From Aequorivita antarctica (lineage in GTDB: Bacteria; Bacteroidota; Bacteroidia; Flavobacteriales; Flavobacteriaceae): a DNA stretch of 64,000 bases. Position 1 is the first letter of the stretch; the number at the start of each line of letters is the position of its first letter. Shown here in pieces: positions 54,300 through 62,845 of the stretch. The stretch is taken from the NCBI RefSeq assembly GCF_007997155.1, contig NZ_VORT01000004.1, positions 124,001 to 188,000 on the forward strand. The letters run 5' to 3'. Below the pieces are notes generated by a model, which was given only the letters and a program-made list of their open reading frames with translations, was not told the DNA's origin and did not search any database. A program made the position numbers and the translations under genes.

Positions 54300-57284
54300 T
54301 TATAAATAAAATTGTGCCCCAAAAGTGATTCTCCGAAGGGGCGGAATAAAACTCTTAAGCTGTTCGGGATCCCCACCTTCAAAATTGGTAAAGGTTAGCA
54401 GATTGAGACCCTGCAGGAAAATGCGACAGGCAGCTCCGCTGTTCTTATTGACCGTCAATTTATAGGCAAGTTCCAAGGAGCGTAGCCTAAGGAAGGAAGC
54501 ATCAGATATCACTCCGTTACTTTGTATAAACTGTGAATATGCCAAATATGCCTCAGGGTTTTCTCCCGTGGTAAATCGCTGCATGGCCGCTTGGTCTCCT
54601 GGCTTTTGCCACCGATCCAAAACGCTTACGCTTTGATTTGATAAGGTGCCTGGAGGGGAAGTGAAACGGTATTGGTTGTACCCTTTTTTCTTGGCGAACT
54701 GGAAGAGAAAATTCAATGACCATTCTTTATATTGCAAGGTATTCGAAAGCCCGCCATAGAATTTTGGGGTCAGATCTACAGCGTACTGTTTGTCCTTATC
54801 ACTACTTATAACCCCATCGCCATCAAAATCTGTAAATTCGAAAATTCCAGTTTCTGGGTCAACTCCTTGTAATTCATAGAGCTTCACCATATTTAATGGT
54901 TCTCCGATAACATACCTATTAACGTAGGTTGAGTTTTCTAGGCCCGGAAATTTGAGTAGTTTGTTGCGTGGCAATGAAAAATTGATGGAACTGGACCATG
55001 AAAAATTGTCCCTATGCCCAATTATTGCATTCAGTTCAAATTCAAATCCTGAGTTTTCAACCACGGCATCCAGGTTGGATTGAATACTAGTGAAACCTGT
55101 GGTGCCCGGTAAGGAATAATTTACCAATTGATTGGACGAACGGTTATTGTAATAGGCTGCAGAAAAATTGATTTTGCCTTCCCACAAGCCCATCTCTATG
55201 GCTACCTCGCGTTTTAGAATCTTTTCCCATTTAAAGTTTGGATTGTAAAGGCGTGCAGGTAACAACCCTATATTGCCATCATACGGATAATCTTGAAGGC
55301 TGTAGGTCTGGAGATATTGATAATCACCTATTTGGTCGTTTCCCGCAATACCGTAACTGCCCCTCAGTTTTCCAAAGTTTATCCATTGTATTTCCTTTCC
55401 TTCAGTAAAAATCCACGCGGCGCCAAAAGCACCAAAATTGCCATATTTATTATTGGGGCCGAATCGGCTGGAACCATCACGTCTGCCTGTGGCATTTAGA
55501 TACAGTCTTTTATTATAATTGTAATTGATTCTCCCAAAAATGGAATGGTACTTATAATTGGTTTTATTTTCATCCAACACTATCAAAGTACCGGCGGCGC
55601 TCATATTATTTATGAATTGATTGGTCGGAAAACCTATTCCAATAATGCTGCCCTGCTCAGTGTTGCTTTCCTGAAAAGTCGTCCCAATTAAAATATCCCA
55701 TTCACTCATAATACCAGATTTATTCCACCTCAGTTGGGGTTCGCTTATCCAGTAAGTTCGTGTCCCGTCACTCGTGGTTAGCATGGATGCACCACTGTCC
55801 AGTCCATAGGCGGGATCAAAAGTAGTATGGGGGGTTGTGGTTACTCCGTTTAAATGGGATAATCCATAGCCCACATTCACTTTAAATTCTAAATTTTTTA
55901 AGAATGCATAGGAGGCGACCGTATTTGATATGAGATTATTGGAACTCTCAGTGTATATACTTTCTGCACTTGCCAATGGATTGGTCCATGTGCTGCTCTC
56001 CCAATTAAGATTTCCTTCGTCGTCATAAAGGGTAGGAGCATTGGGGGAAAGACTCAGGGCATCAGAAGAAAAGTCCCTGTTCGGTAAAAAATTCTTTTCC
56101 AAGGCATATGCGGCCGTGAACACTATATTAAACCGCTCATTTTTGCTTTGATGGTTTAAATTAGTGTTTACTGTAATTCGATCATAATTATAATCTGCGG
56201 GAAATATGGTGGTCTCTTCCTGGTATTGACCACTGAGTAGGAACTGGGTATTGGAAGATCCTCCGGAAACCTGTGCCATTAGTTTACGGGTATTGGCTGT
56301 GCCGCCTATAAGTTCCTCTTGCCAGTCGGTATAGCGATCCATATCCCATGTGCCGTTTACATCGTAAGCCGTAGCGGGATATTCCGTGATTTCGTCATTG
56401 GCAAAAGCTTCCCGCCGCATTTCTAAATATTGCTCGGTATTCAGAAGTTTTGCTTTTCTATTGATATGGGCTATACCCGTGCTGCTGCTCACTATCATTT
56501 TGGTTTTTCCCTCCTTACCTTTTTTGGTAGTGATAAGTACAACACCATTTGCTCCACGGGAGCCATAAATAGCGGTAGCATCTGCATCCTTGAGAATTTC
56601 AATGGACTCAATGCTCTCTGGATTAATGGCATTTAAGGGACTCACATCAGCACCAGGGATAACTCCTCCCGAGGTATTGCGAGAACCCAGACTTTGGGTA
56701 TCATAAGGCACCCCATCAATAATATAGAGCGGTTCATTCCCGGCCATCAAACTGTTTTGGCCACGAATGCGCACTTTAAATCCTCCTCCCGGCACCCCGG
56801 AATTTTGGACTATATCTACTCCTGTAACCCTTCCCTGTAAGGCCTCAAGAGGATTATTGATAGGCTGTTTGTCGATTTCAGCAGCGGTTACACGCCCTAT
56901 ACTTCCTGTGCGTTCTTTGTCTGTCGTGGCATAATACCCGGCATTAATAACCACCGCGTCCAAAGCAGTTGCATCAGGTAGCATAGTAACATTCAAAATA
57001 CTGCCACTGCCCACGGCAACTTCCTGTACCTTATACCCCAAATAGCTGAAAACAAGCGTATCTGTACTCTTGGCGGTTAAGGCATACTGCCCATCCATAT
57101 CGCTTTGGGTGCCGTGGGAGGTGTTTTTTACCATAATATTTACCCCGGCCAAAGGCCCGTTGGCATCTGTAACAATGCCTGAGATAGGAGGGGAGCCGTT
57201 TTGTGAGGTTAGTGTAGTGCTTAATGCCCAAAGAAGGGCAAAAGATAAGGGTAGGACATAGTAGCCCCTGTACTTATTTTTCAT
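54300..57284 (-). CDS. SusC/RagA-family TonB-dependent transporter
   Basis: The 994-residue protein has an N-terminal signal (around LPLSFALLWALSTTLTSQ), a carboxypeptidase-like domain (SGIVTDANGPLAGVNIMVKN), a plug with LEALQGRVTGVDIVQNSG and GNEPLYIIDGVPYD, and a long beta-barrel ending in RRITFGAQFYL. SusC proteins import ligands caught by SusD across the outer membrane using TonB energy. Together with SusD and the S9 peptidase it forms an uptake operon transcribed from the right. The 5' leader may include a structured repeat (57534-57684). Confidence 0.95.
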   Translation of the reverse strand: MKNKYRGYYVLPLSFALLWALSTTLTSQNGSPPISGIVTDANGPLAGVNIMVKNTSHGTQSDMDGQYALTAKSTDTLVFSYLGYKVQEVAVGSGSILNVTMLPDATALDAVVINAGYYATTDKERTGSIGRVTAAEIDKQPINNPLEALQGRVTGVDIVQNSGVPGGGFKVRIRGQNSLMAGNEPLYIIDGVPYDTQSLGSRNTSGGVIPGADVSPLNAINPESIESIEILKDADATAIYGSRGANGVVLITTKKGKEGKTKMIVSSSTGIAHINRKAKLLNTEQYLEMRREAFANDEITEYPATAYDVNGTWDMDRYTDWQEELIGGTANTRKLMAQVSGGSSNTQFLLSGQYQEETTIFPADYNYDRITVNTNLNHQSKNERFNIVFTAAYALEKNFLPNRDFSSDALSLSPNAPTLYDDEGNLNWESSTWTNPLASAESIYTESSNNLISNTVASYAFLKNLEFKVNVGYGLSHLNGVTTTPHTTFDPAYGLDSGASMLTTSDGTRTYWISEPQLRWNKSGIMSEWDILIGTTFQESNTEQGSIIGIGFPTNQFINNMSAAGTLIVLDENKTNYKYHSIFGRINYNYNKRLYLNATGRRDGSSRFGPNNKYGNFGAFGAAWIFTEGKEIQWINFGKLRGSYGIAGNDQIGDYQYLQTYSLQDYPYDGNIGLLPARLYNPNFKWEKILKREVAIEMGLWEGKINFSAAYYNNRSSNQLVNYSLPGTTGFTSIQSNLDAVVENSGFEFELNAIIGHRDNFSWSSSINFSLPRNKLLKFPGLENSTYVNRYVIGEPLNMVKLYELQGVDPETGIFEFTDFDGDGVISSDKDKQYAVDLTPKFYGGLSNTLQYKEWSLNFLFQFAKKKGYNQYRFTSPPGTLSNQSVSVLDRWQKPGDQAAMQRFTTGENPEAYLAYSQFIQSNGVISDASFLRLRSLELAYKLTVNKNSGAACRIFLQGLNLLTFTNFEGGDPEQLKSFIPPLRRITFGAQFYL

Positions 57285-57384
57285 AATTTTGCATCAGTTA
57301 AGTTTGAATTTATTTTAACTTCTGGCCTGCTCCAACGGTCTGCAAAAACTAGGAGCGGGTCATTTTTTTTGTACTGAGACGAAT

Positions 57385-57431
57385 GTCAGGTCGAACACTG
57401 TTCCAGTGTCCGGTCGAGTGCAGTCGAGACC
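57385..57431. repeat. Palindromic intergenic repeat upstream of SusC
   Basis: ACACTG (57395-57400) and CAGTGT (57404-57409) form a hairpin with loop TTC, next to GGTCGAGTGCAGTCGAGACC (57412-57431), a near-palindrome that is common between genes in Flavobacteriaceae (from memory). It is non-coding. Confidence 0.5.
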
Positions 57432-57533
57432 TCCTTAGAAGTTCAAACCACTCAATACCAACTACTCAATTCTCAATACTAAATACAATTGCAAAAATTC
57501 ATAAACAAAACCGAAAAAACGCTTTAAAAGAAA

Positions 57534-57684
57534 GTTGAGGAGAAAAAACCGACCAAGCCCCATACAAAAGGGCGCGGAACTCAACTTACCGACTTGGGGT
57601 ACTGGTATACCTGACAACGATAAGAGAGCCCACGCCCGGGTCGTGAGCAATCTGCTTATCATCTCGTTGTCTAAAAATTACCAG
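57534..57684. repeat. Structured intergenic element, candidate dispersed repeat or leader RNA
   Basis: Several long-range pairs nest or cross: ACTGGTA (57600-57606) with TACCAGT (57678-57684), ACAAC (57613-57617) with GTTGT (57665-57669), GATAAG (57618-57623) with CTTATC (57654-57659), GTTGAG (57534-57539) with CTCAAC (57579-57584), and CCAAG (57552-57556) with CTTGG (57592-57596). The last two cross, allowing a pseudoknot. A reading frame on the minus strand (57462-57662) exists, but the pairing suggests RNA or repeat function. Two CAAAnnTA boxes upstream (57741 and 57760) could transcribe it leftwards into SusC. Confidence 0.5.
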
Positions 57685-57781
57685 TTTTCAAGTCGAGATT
57701 CAAAGCGAAAGCTTCTAATGTTTTGCTCTTAGAAGAATCGCAAATTTATATTATAAAAACAAATATAGTAAAAATAATTTA

Positions 57782-57805
57782 ATCATGGTGATATATCACC
57801 ATGAT
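57782..57805. promoter_or_regulatory. Perfect 24-bp palindromic operator
   Basis: Half-site ATCATGGTGATA (57782-57793) is followed by its exact complement TATCACCATGAT (57794-57805). It lies 45 bases before the XRE regulator ATG and next to two minus-strand minus-7 boxes, so it is the likely operator of that regulator. Confidence 0.7.
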
Positions 57806-57849
57806 ATTATTCATTGGATTTGCAAAATTGTTTTCCAAAGTTAAAAGTT

Positions 57850-58110
57850 ATGGATAGTAAAGAGGTTTTGGAAATTTACATGAAAGAGTTTGCTCAGCAT
57901 TTAAGCAGATTAAGAGAGCAGAAATTTAAAACGATGGATAATATAGCTACTAATTCTTCATATGACGCTAGTAACTATAATAAATATGAAAAAGGTAAAG
58001 GGAATCCAACTTTAGAAACCATATTAAAGATTGCTAGTCTACTTGAAATACCACCGAAGGAACTTTTTAATTTTGATTTTGATATAAGAAAACACAGGAT
58101 AAAAATGTGA
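57850..58110 (+). CDS. XRE-family regulator
   Basis: I chose ATG 57850 (86 residues) over an upstream TTG at 57814. The protein is an XRE HTH: EFAQHLSRLREQKFKTMDNIATNSS, SNYNKYEKGKGNPTLETILK, ending with a FNFDFDI tail. A perfect 24-bp palindrome lies just upstream as its probable binding site. The gene is followed after 78 bases by an unknown 216-residue gene on the same strand; they may be a regulator-effector or toxin-antitoxin pair. The HTH assignment is firm. Confidence 0.85.
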   Translation: MDSKEVLEIYMKEFAQHLSRLREQKFKTMDNIATNSSYDASNYNKYEKGKGNPTLETILKIASLLEIPPKELFNFDFDIRKHRIKM

Positions 58111-58188
58111 TACAGAGTGTTCCGATTTTCCTTAGAGGATGGGTTTAGGTTACCTTTATATAAAACCCTAAGATTTTTTAATTAAAAC

Positions 58189-58839
58189 ATGGAATACAAA
58201 TATTTTATTGGCAAAAATCGAAATTTTGGTTCCCAAGATTTACAAACAGATAAACATATCTTTAAAACTGCTGGCGAATATCCACCCATAGGTGTGGGTG
58301 GTGATTTTGAAGGGCCTTTTAAAAGTGTCCATGAATTAACCGAAAAATCAAACTTTTATTCTGACCTTAAAAAACAAAATCCGCGGACTGCAAGTAAACT
58401 ACTTTACCCAAAGCATATTAGAGATGTTGAAAACTTCCTTTTAATACCTAAGGGAAAATCCTACAATAAGGAATTGTTTAAAACAATACAACACGCCTTA
58501 AAACCAGACTTCAAAAATGGACAAGTGCTAGGACTCCATTTTTATAATCTAAAAGACACTAAAATTCTAGAAATTTACCAAACAAATAGTAAAGGTGTAG
58601 TTCGGGCTAAAATACTAAAGCAAGATTTTAAAACTAAAGAGTGGTATCAAAAAGAAACCACATTATTTCCTCTCCACTGGCATATTGGTAATTTGTTTGA
58701 TGAATTGGATATAGCGTTTCTATATCGATTTTTAATTGCAGAAACAAAAAATAAATATGGGTCAGTAACCCCTAGTGGAATAAAAGTTATTTTCGTTATT
58801 GTAAATGGAATAGGTAAAACGGTATATCCGATAATTTAA
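58189..58839 (+). CDS. Unknown protein, possibly EndoU-like
   Basis: The 216-residue protein has no signal or membrane segment. Conserved-looking parts are VGGDFEGPFKSVHELTEKSN (about 35-54), FLLIPKGKSYNKELFKTIQ (about 83-101) and KEWYQKETTLFPLHWHIGNL (about 149-168). The last stretch resembles the FP-x-W pattern of bacterial EndoU toxins, a weak match. It lies directly after an XRE regulator and before a terminator-like module. If EndoU-like, it would be an RNase toxin. I cannot name its family with confidence. Confidence 0.5.
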   Translation: MEYKYFIGKNRNFGSQDLQTDKHIFKTAGEYPPIGVGGDFEGPFKSVHELTEKSNFYSDLKKQNPRTASKLLYPKHIRDVENFLLIPKGKSYNKELFKTIQHALKPDFKNGQVLGLHFYNLKDTKILEIYQTNSKGVVRAKILKQDFKTKEWYQKETTLFPLHWHIGNLFDELDIAFLYRFLIAETKNKYGSVTPSGIKVIFVIVNGIGKTVYPII

Positions 58840-58891
58840 GAGCTAAATTTCATTGTCTTATCGAAAGATTTAATTGATTATATTTGATAAT

Positions 58892-58945
58892 CTCCCCAGT
58901 TAATTAAGCCCCCTTTACGGTTTTCCGTAATGTGTGGGTTTGAGT
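58892..58945 (+). terminator. Terminator-like module, copy 1 (shared with 61.8 kb)
   Basis: TTACGG-TTTT-CCGTAA forms a perfect inner stem (58916-58931 region), flanked by AAGCCCCC and GTGTGGGTTT, then GAGTTTGTTTTATATTTGG. The same core GGTTTTCCGTAATG-GTGGGTTTG recurs at 61839. It follows the 216-residue gene. Confidence 0.65.
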
Positions 58946-59067
58946 TTGTTTTATATTTGGTAAAATTATACAAAGATATTTTTAATAACTTGGGCATTGC
59001 CAAAGCTGTTGAAGGGATAAACCCAATAAAGGAAGAAGTATAAATAAGTTGGCAATAATTAAAAAAA

Positions 59068-60756
59068 ATGGAGAGAACTGAAAATCTTTTAAATGCTAAT
59101 ACAATTTCATTCGGAGATATAATATCTGGAGATAATGTTTACCAAGTGCCTTTATTTCAAAGAGATTATTCTTGGAAAGAAGATAACTGGGATGACCTAT
59201 GGTTAGATATTAATAATGCAATATCCTCAAACACACGGCATTACATGGGCTCTATAGTCCTAATTAGAAAGAGCAAAAAAAATCTAGAGATTATTGATGG
59301 ACAGCAAAGATTAACAACACTCAGTATATTGGCACTTAGTTGTATTCGTTTTATAAATGAGTTAATTGAATCAGGAATAGATAAGGAAGAAAACGAAGAA
59401 CGTAAAGACATTTTAATGCGCAAATTTGTGGGGTTTAAATCTGCAAAATCTTTAATGTTTTCGCCCAAACTACAGCTTAATAAATTAAACAATCCAATTT
59501 ATACTTCCTATTTAATTCAATTTCATAGGGTTCCCAATGTTTCAAAATTAGTCAAAACCAATAAAGCTTTAGTTGAGGCCTATGAATATTTTTATAAACT
59601 AATAAAAGAAGATATATATAAGCAAGGTTCAACTGATGAGCTGATTGATTTTATTGAATTTGTTGGAGATAATTTACAGTTTATCCAAATAACAGTTGTT
59701 GACGAATTAAATGCATACTTGGTCTTTGAAACTCTTAACGACAGGGGAATACCACTTACAGTTACTGACTTATTTAAAAACTATCTATTTTCACGGGTTG
59801 ATGAAAATGACCACCATCACATAAAGAATAAATGGGATAGCATTTTAAAGTTTATAAATTACAAAGACTTTTCTAATTTTTTAAGATATTATTGGATTTC
59901 GAGAAATAAATTAATTACAGAAAAAGAGCTTTTTAAAGCAATTAAACGATCGGTAACCAATCAGCAAGAAGTTATAAATATTATTTCAGATTTAGAATTA
60001 CACGCTGAAGTATTCAACGCATTATCTGAACCAACCGATGATTTATGGAAAGGTAATCAAGATGTAATTAAATATTTAACAGAACTTCAAATATTTGGTA
60101 TAAAACAACCATTTGCATTGTTATTAGCTGCGTATGAAAAATTTGAAATTAACGATTTTGCGAAAGTCGTTAAAATATGCTCTATTATTTCATTTAGATA
60201 TTCTGTTATTTCGGGTTTAAGAACAAATGTTTTGGAACAAGTTTATAGTAGAGCCGCAAATAATATCATAAGTGGCAAAAGCGCCAACCCTACAAGTGTT
60301 TTTAAAGACGTTAGTCAATTATATGTAAATGATGAAATTTTTACAAATCAATTTACACTTAAATCAATTAAAACAAGTTCCAAAAATAGATTAGCAAGAT
60401 ACATCGTTTATGCAATAGAAAATAAAATGGGAAATAGTTCATATCAATTTGATAATGATTCTGGAACTGTTGAACATATTCTACCCGAAAATCCATCTGA
60501 TGATTGGAATAATGCTTTTGTAAAGGATACACAATTAGAATTTATATTTAGAATTGGGAATTACGCAATTCTAGAAAAAAAGCTTAATAAAGAATGTGAG
60601 AATAAATCTATAGAACATAAAATACCTTTTTTCAAAAAATCAAAATACTTACTATCTAATGAATTTGAATATGAAGAATGGAACCCAAATAGGCTGAAAC
60701 AAAGACAGGCGAAAATGGCCAAAATAGCAAAGCAGGTATGGAGACTTGATTACTGA
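59068..60756 (+). CDS. DUF262/DUF1524 protein (GmrSD-like modification-dependent restriction)
   Basis: The 562-residue protein has an N-terminal DUF262 domain with YQVPLFQRDYSW (about 26-37) and the catalytic IDGQQRLTTL (about 75-84), and a C-terminal DUF1524 domain with VEHILPENP and GNYAILEKKLNKECENKSI, an HNH-like nuclease. Proteins with this pair belong to the GmrSD family, which restricts modified phage DNA in an NTP-dependent way; they also occur in other defence systems. Length is typical. It is a solo gene preceded by a terminator-like module. Both active-site motifs are intact. Confidence 0.92.
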   Translation: MERTENLLNANTISFGDIISGDNVYQVPLFQRDYSWKEDNWDDLWLDINNAISSNTRHYMGSIVLIRKSKKNLEIIDGQQRLTTLSILALSCIRFINELIESGIDKEENEERKDILMRKFVGFKSAKSLMFSPKLQLNKLNNPIYTSYLIQFHRVPNVSKLVKTNKALVEAYEYFYKLIKEDIYKQGSTDELIDFIEFVGDNLQFIQITVVDELNAYLVFETLNDRGIPLTVTDLFKNYLFSRVDENDHHHIKNKWDSILKFINYKDFSNFLRYYWISRNKLITEKELFKAIKRSVTNQQEVINIISDLELHAEVFNALSEPTDDLWKGNQDVIKYLTELQIFGIKQPFALLLAAYEKFEINDFAKVVKICSIISFRYSVISGLRTNVLEQVYSRAANNIISGKSANPTSVFKDVSQLYVNDEIFTNQFTLKSIKTSSKNRLARYIVYAIENKMGNSSYQFDNDSGTVEHILPENPSDDWNNAFVKDTQLEFIFRIGNYAILEKKLNKECENKSIEHKIPFFKKSKYLLSNEFEYEEWNPNRLKQRQAKMAKIAKQVWRLDY

Positions 60757-61098
60757 AAACTATGGGCAATACCTAAACATTCGTGTGGTCGGAACGATCC
60801 AACATGAATTCAGTGATGACTGAACCGTTGTTTGTCGGTCAGCCTTATGAGGAATGGTCTGGTTTAAATATTTAGGTGTTGGTTTTCCCTCTAAGGCGCT
60901 TTTGGAAAATGTGTCTATTTATTGCGTTTGCAATTTAATAAGCTGGCGTTAACTCAATTAAATTTTATATACTCGCCAATTTAAAAGTCAATCATGCCAT
61001 AAGTTTTTTTGTGGTTTTGTGGGTAGCTTTACGTTAATATTATAAAATTGCAAAGCATACACGGTTTGAATACCATCAATATAGCAAAATAGCACCAG
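60757..61098. other. Intergenic region before the HExxH gene
   Basis: No gene is visible. A hairpin, TTCAGT (60809-60814) with ACTGAA (60819-60824), lies near the start, and 60965-61025 (TTTAAAAGTCAATCATGCC, then GTGGTTTTGTGGGT) looks like a degenerate third copy of the terminator module at 58.9 and 61.8 kb. Confidence 0.35.
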
Positions 61099-61713
61099 AT
61101 GAAAACAAATTTAGAGATTGTTTTTTTCCATGAAGTTGGGCATTTAGTAGCACAGCAATTAAACTCAAAATTGTTTGGAACTGGGGAGGTTGAAGAAATT
61201 TTATTAATTGAATATAATATTTCAGGTGTTCAAAATTTCTTAGGAAAAACAATTTCTAAAGTGCCGCAGGGTAAATCTCAGAATACTCCTTTAATTAATT
61301 TACCAGAAAAAATAGCTGAACTAATATATGGCTGTTATTTTCAATCATTGTATTTAAATCAGGAGTTAAATAAGTGCTTTGACTGTTATAATCAATTTGT
61401 GAAAGGTAAACAAGATTGTGATGATTTAGTCGCTGCTTTAACAATGTTTAAAGTACCAATAGAAACTCGGAAGAGATTATATCCATATTTGCTAGTTGAA
61501 TATTTCGAGTTTCTCCAATCGCATAAAAACGACTTTAAAGAAGTATTACAAGAAAACCCAAAGAATTTTTTGTTTTTCACTACTGATGGTTATAGAGTTG
61601 ATATTGGTGAACTACAGATTAAGCTACAGAAATTCTTTATTGATCATGAGAAAACATATAAGAACTTTGTACAGGAAATTAAAAGAATTTTAGATTGGAA
61701 GAATATTTATTGA
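61099..61713 (+). CDS. HExxH zinc metalloprotease-like protein
   Basis: The 204-residue protein has HEVGH at residues 11-15 inside a helix (FFHEVGHLVAQQLNSKLFG), the HExxH zinc motif of M41/M50-like or related peptidases. A third zinc ligand cannot be picked out with certainty. The rest is helical (AELIYGCYFQSLYLNQELNK, LYPYLLVEYFEFLQSH). There is no signal peptide. Solo genes like this in accessory regions may act as toxins or regulators. It lies between two copies of the repeated terminator module. Family is not assigned beyond the motif. Confidence 0.65.
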   Translation: MKTNLEIVFFHEVGHLVAQQLNSKLFGTGEVEEILLIEYNISGVQNFLGKTISKVPQGKSQNTPLINLPEKIAELIYGCYFQSLYLNQELNKCFDCYNQFVKGKQDCDDLVAALTMFKVPIETRKRLYPYLLVEYFEFLQSHKNDFKEVLQENPKNFLFFTTDGYRVDIGELQIKLQKFFIDHEKTYKNFVQEIKRILDWKNIY

Positions 61714-61801
61714 CTTCTTGCTTATAATACACTTTTTTAATGAATTGGAAAATTTTTTTGTTTTATTTATTGGCCTTACGTTCTCAAATTAGAATTATTA
61801 T

Positions 61802-61880
61802 ATTTGGTATTCTCCCCCGATTTAAAAGCCCATCCTTATGGTTTTCCGTAATGGGTGGGTTTGTTTTATTTTTGTAAACT
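61802..61880 (+). terminator. Terminator-like module, copy 2 (shared with 58.9 kb)
   Basis: AAGCCCATCC-TTATGG, loop TTTT, CCGTAA-TGGGTGGGTTT gives a stem of about 16 bp with one bulge, followed by GTTTTATTTTTG. It shares the core GGTTTTCCGTAATG-GTGGGTTTG with 58918-58942. A separate 9-bp hairpin follows at 61885-61912 (GAAGGAAAA with TTTTCCTTC). Confidence 0.75.
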
Positions 61881-61884
61881 TTGT

Positions 61885-61912
61885 GAAGGAAAATTTTATA
61901 AACTTTTCCTTC
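61885..61912. other. Hairpin in the gap before the 220-aa gene
   Basis: GAAGGAAAA (61885-61893) pairs perfectly with TTTTCCTTC (61904-61912), loop of 10 bases. It may be part of the leader of the next gene. The rest of the 301-base gap (to 62014) contains no gene. Confidence 0.4.
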
Positions 61913-62014
61913 GCCAAACATATAATGTATATATGCTGGTAAAGTTGGGAATATAAAACAGTTAGTGGCAAGGCTGCCAAACCTAACTACAGACGAAATA
62001 AAATTGACAAGAAT

Positions 62015-62677
62015 ATGAAATTTACCGACAAAAAAAATCCAGAAACCATATTGACTGAACTTGAAAATTTTCATCCTCAATTTATTCAAAGCTCTCAACG
62101 AATTATGGAAGCAGGAAACTCTAAACTTTTTACTCTTGATTTTTTGGCATTGTCTGTTAACAATAGAGCAATTTCTTTAATAAATAGCTACGTCACATTA
62201 GTCAAATCTAAAAACTATTTGACAGCAGTTTCTCTTATTAGACTTCAACTTGATAATGCACTAAGATTTTTTGCTTCAACTCTTGTGGAAAATTCAAATG
62301 AATTTGCTATGCACTTTATTGACGGAAAACCAATTAAAGATTACGAGGATATAAATGGTAAAAAATTAAGTGATAATTATTTAGCAAAAAAGTTAGATGT
62401 CTATTTTAATGGAACTCAAAAATTGTATAATGACACTTGTGGCTACATACATTTAAGCGATAAGCATTTCTTCCCGACAGTTTCAAAAAAGAAAAGAGAA
62501 GATTTAAAATTTGGAATACAAATAGGAAGTTCAGATAATTTTAGAATGGATGATAAATTTAAATTTACAAATACAATGCTAGAAGTTTCAAAACTTGTTT
62601 TAATAGTAGTCGAACAATGGAAGCACGAAAAAATTAAGTTAAGTGAAATTCACGACAAACAAAATGTACTAAAATGA
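62015..62677 (+). CDS. Unknown helical protein, possible HEPN/DUF5677-like
   Basis: The 220-residue protein is helical: IQSSQRIMEAGNSKLFTLDF, NYLTAVSLIRLQLDNALRFF, and CGYIHLSDKHFFPT near residue 142-155. The last segment resembles the YxHxS pattern of DUF5677/HEPN-like proteins, but the R-x4-H motif is absent. It starts after a repeated terminator module, without an obvious partner. Function is unknown; a role in defence is possible from its neighbours only. No signal or membrane segment is present. Confidence 0.5.
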   Translation: MKFTDKKNPETILTELENFHPQFIQSSQRIMEAGNSKLFTLDFLALSVNNRAISLINSYVTLVKSKNYLTAVSLIRLQLDNALRFFASTLVENSNEFAMHFIDGKPIKDYEDINGKKLSDNYLAKKLDVYFNGTQKLYNDTCGYIHLSDKHFFPTVSKKKREDLKFGIQIGSSDNFRMDDKFKFTNTMLEVSKLVLIVVEQWKHEKIKLSEIHDKQNVLK

Positions 62678-62845
62678 AAAAATAACCTAAAGAAAAACAA
62701 AAAGAAATTTTTAAGAAACAATACAAAATTGCCCCTTTCTGGCGCGGGCGTCTCACCAGTGCCTTCCGCGCTGTCTCGTCCAATATAAGGTTGTATTATA
62801 GCCTATCCAAAACCTAGGATCGCATAAATAGCTCAATAGTGCCGA

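Noticed and set aside
57462-57662. 66-residue reading frame on the minus strand
   Set aside because: It coincides with a strongly base-paired region and a common intergenic repeat look; no conserved domain or start context supports a protein.
58840-62014. Integron with attC sites
   Set aside because: The shared spacers lack a recognisable GTTRRRY/RYYYAAC pair and no integron integrase is present in the window; cassette-like origin is kept only as a hypothesis.
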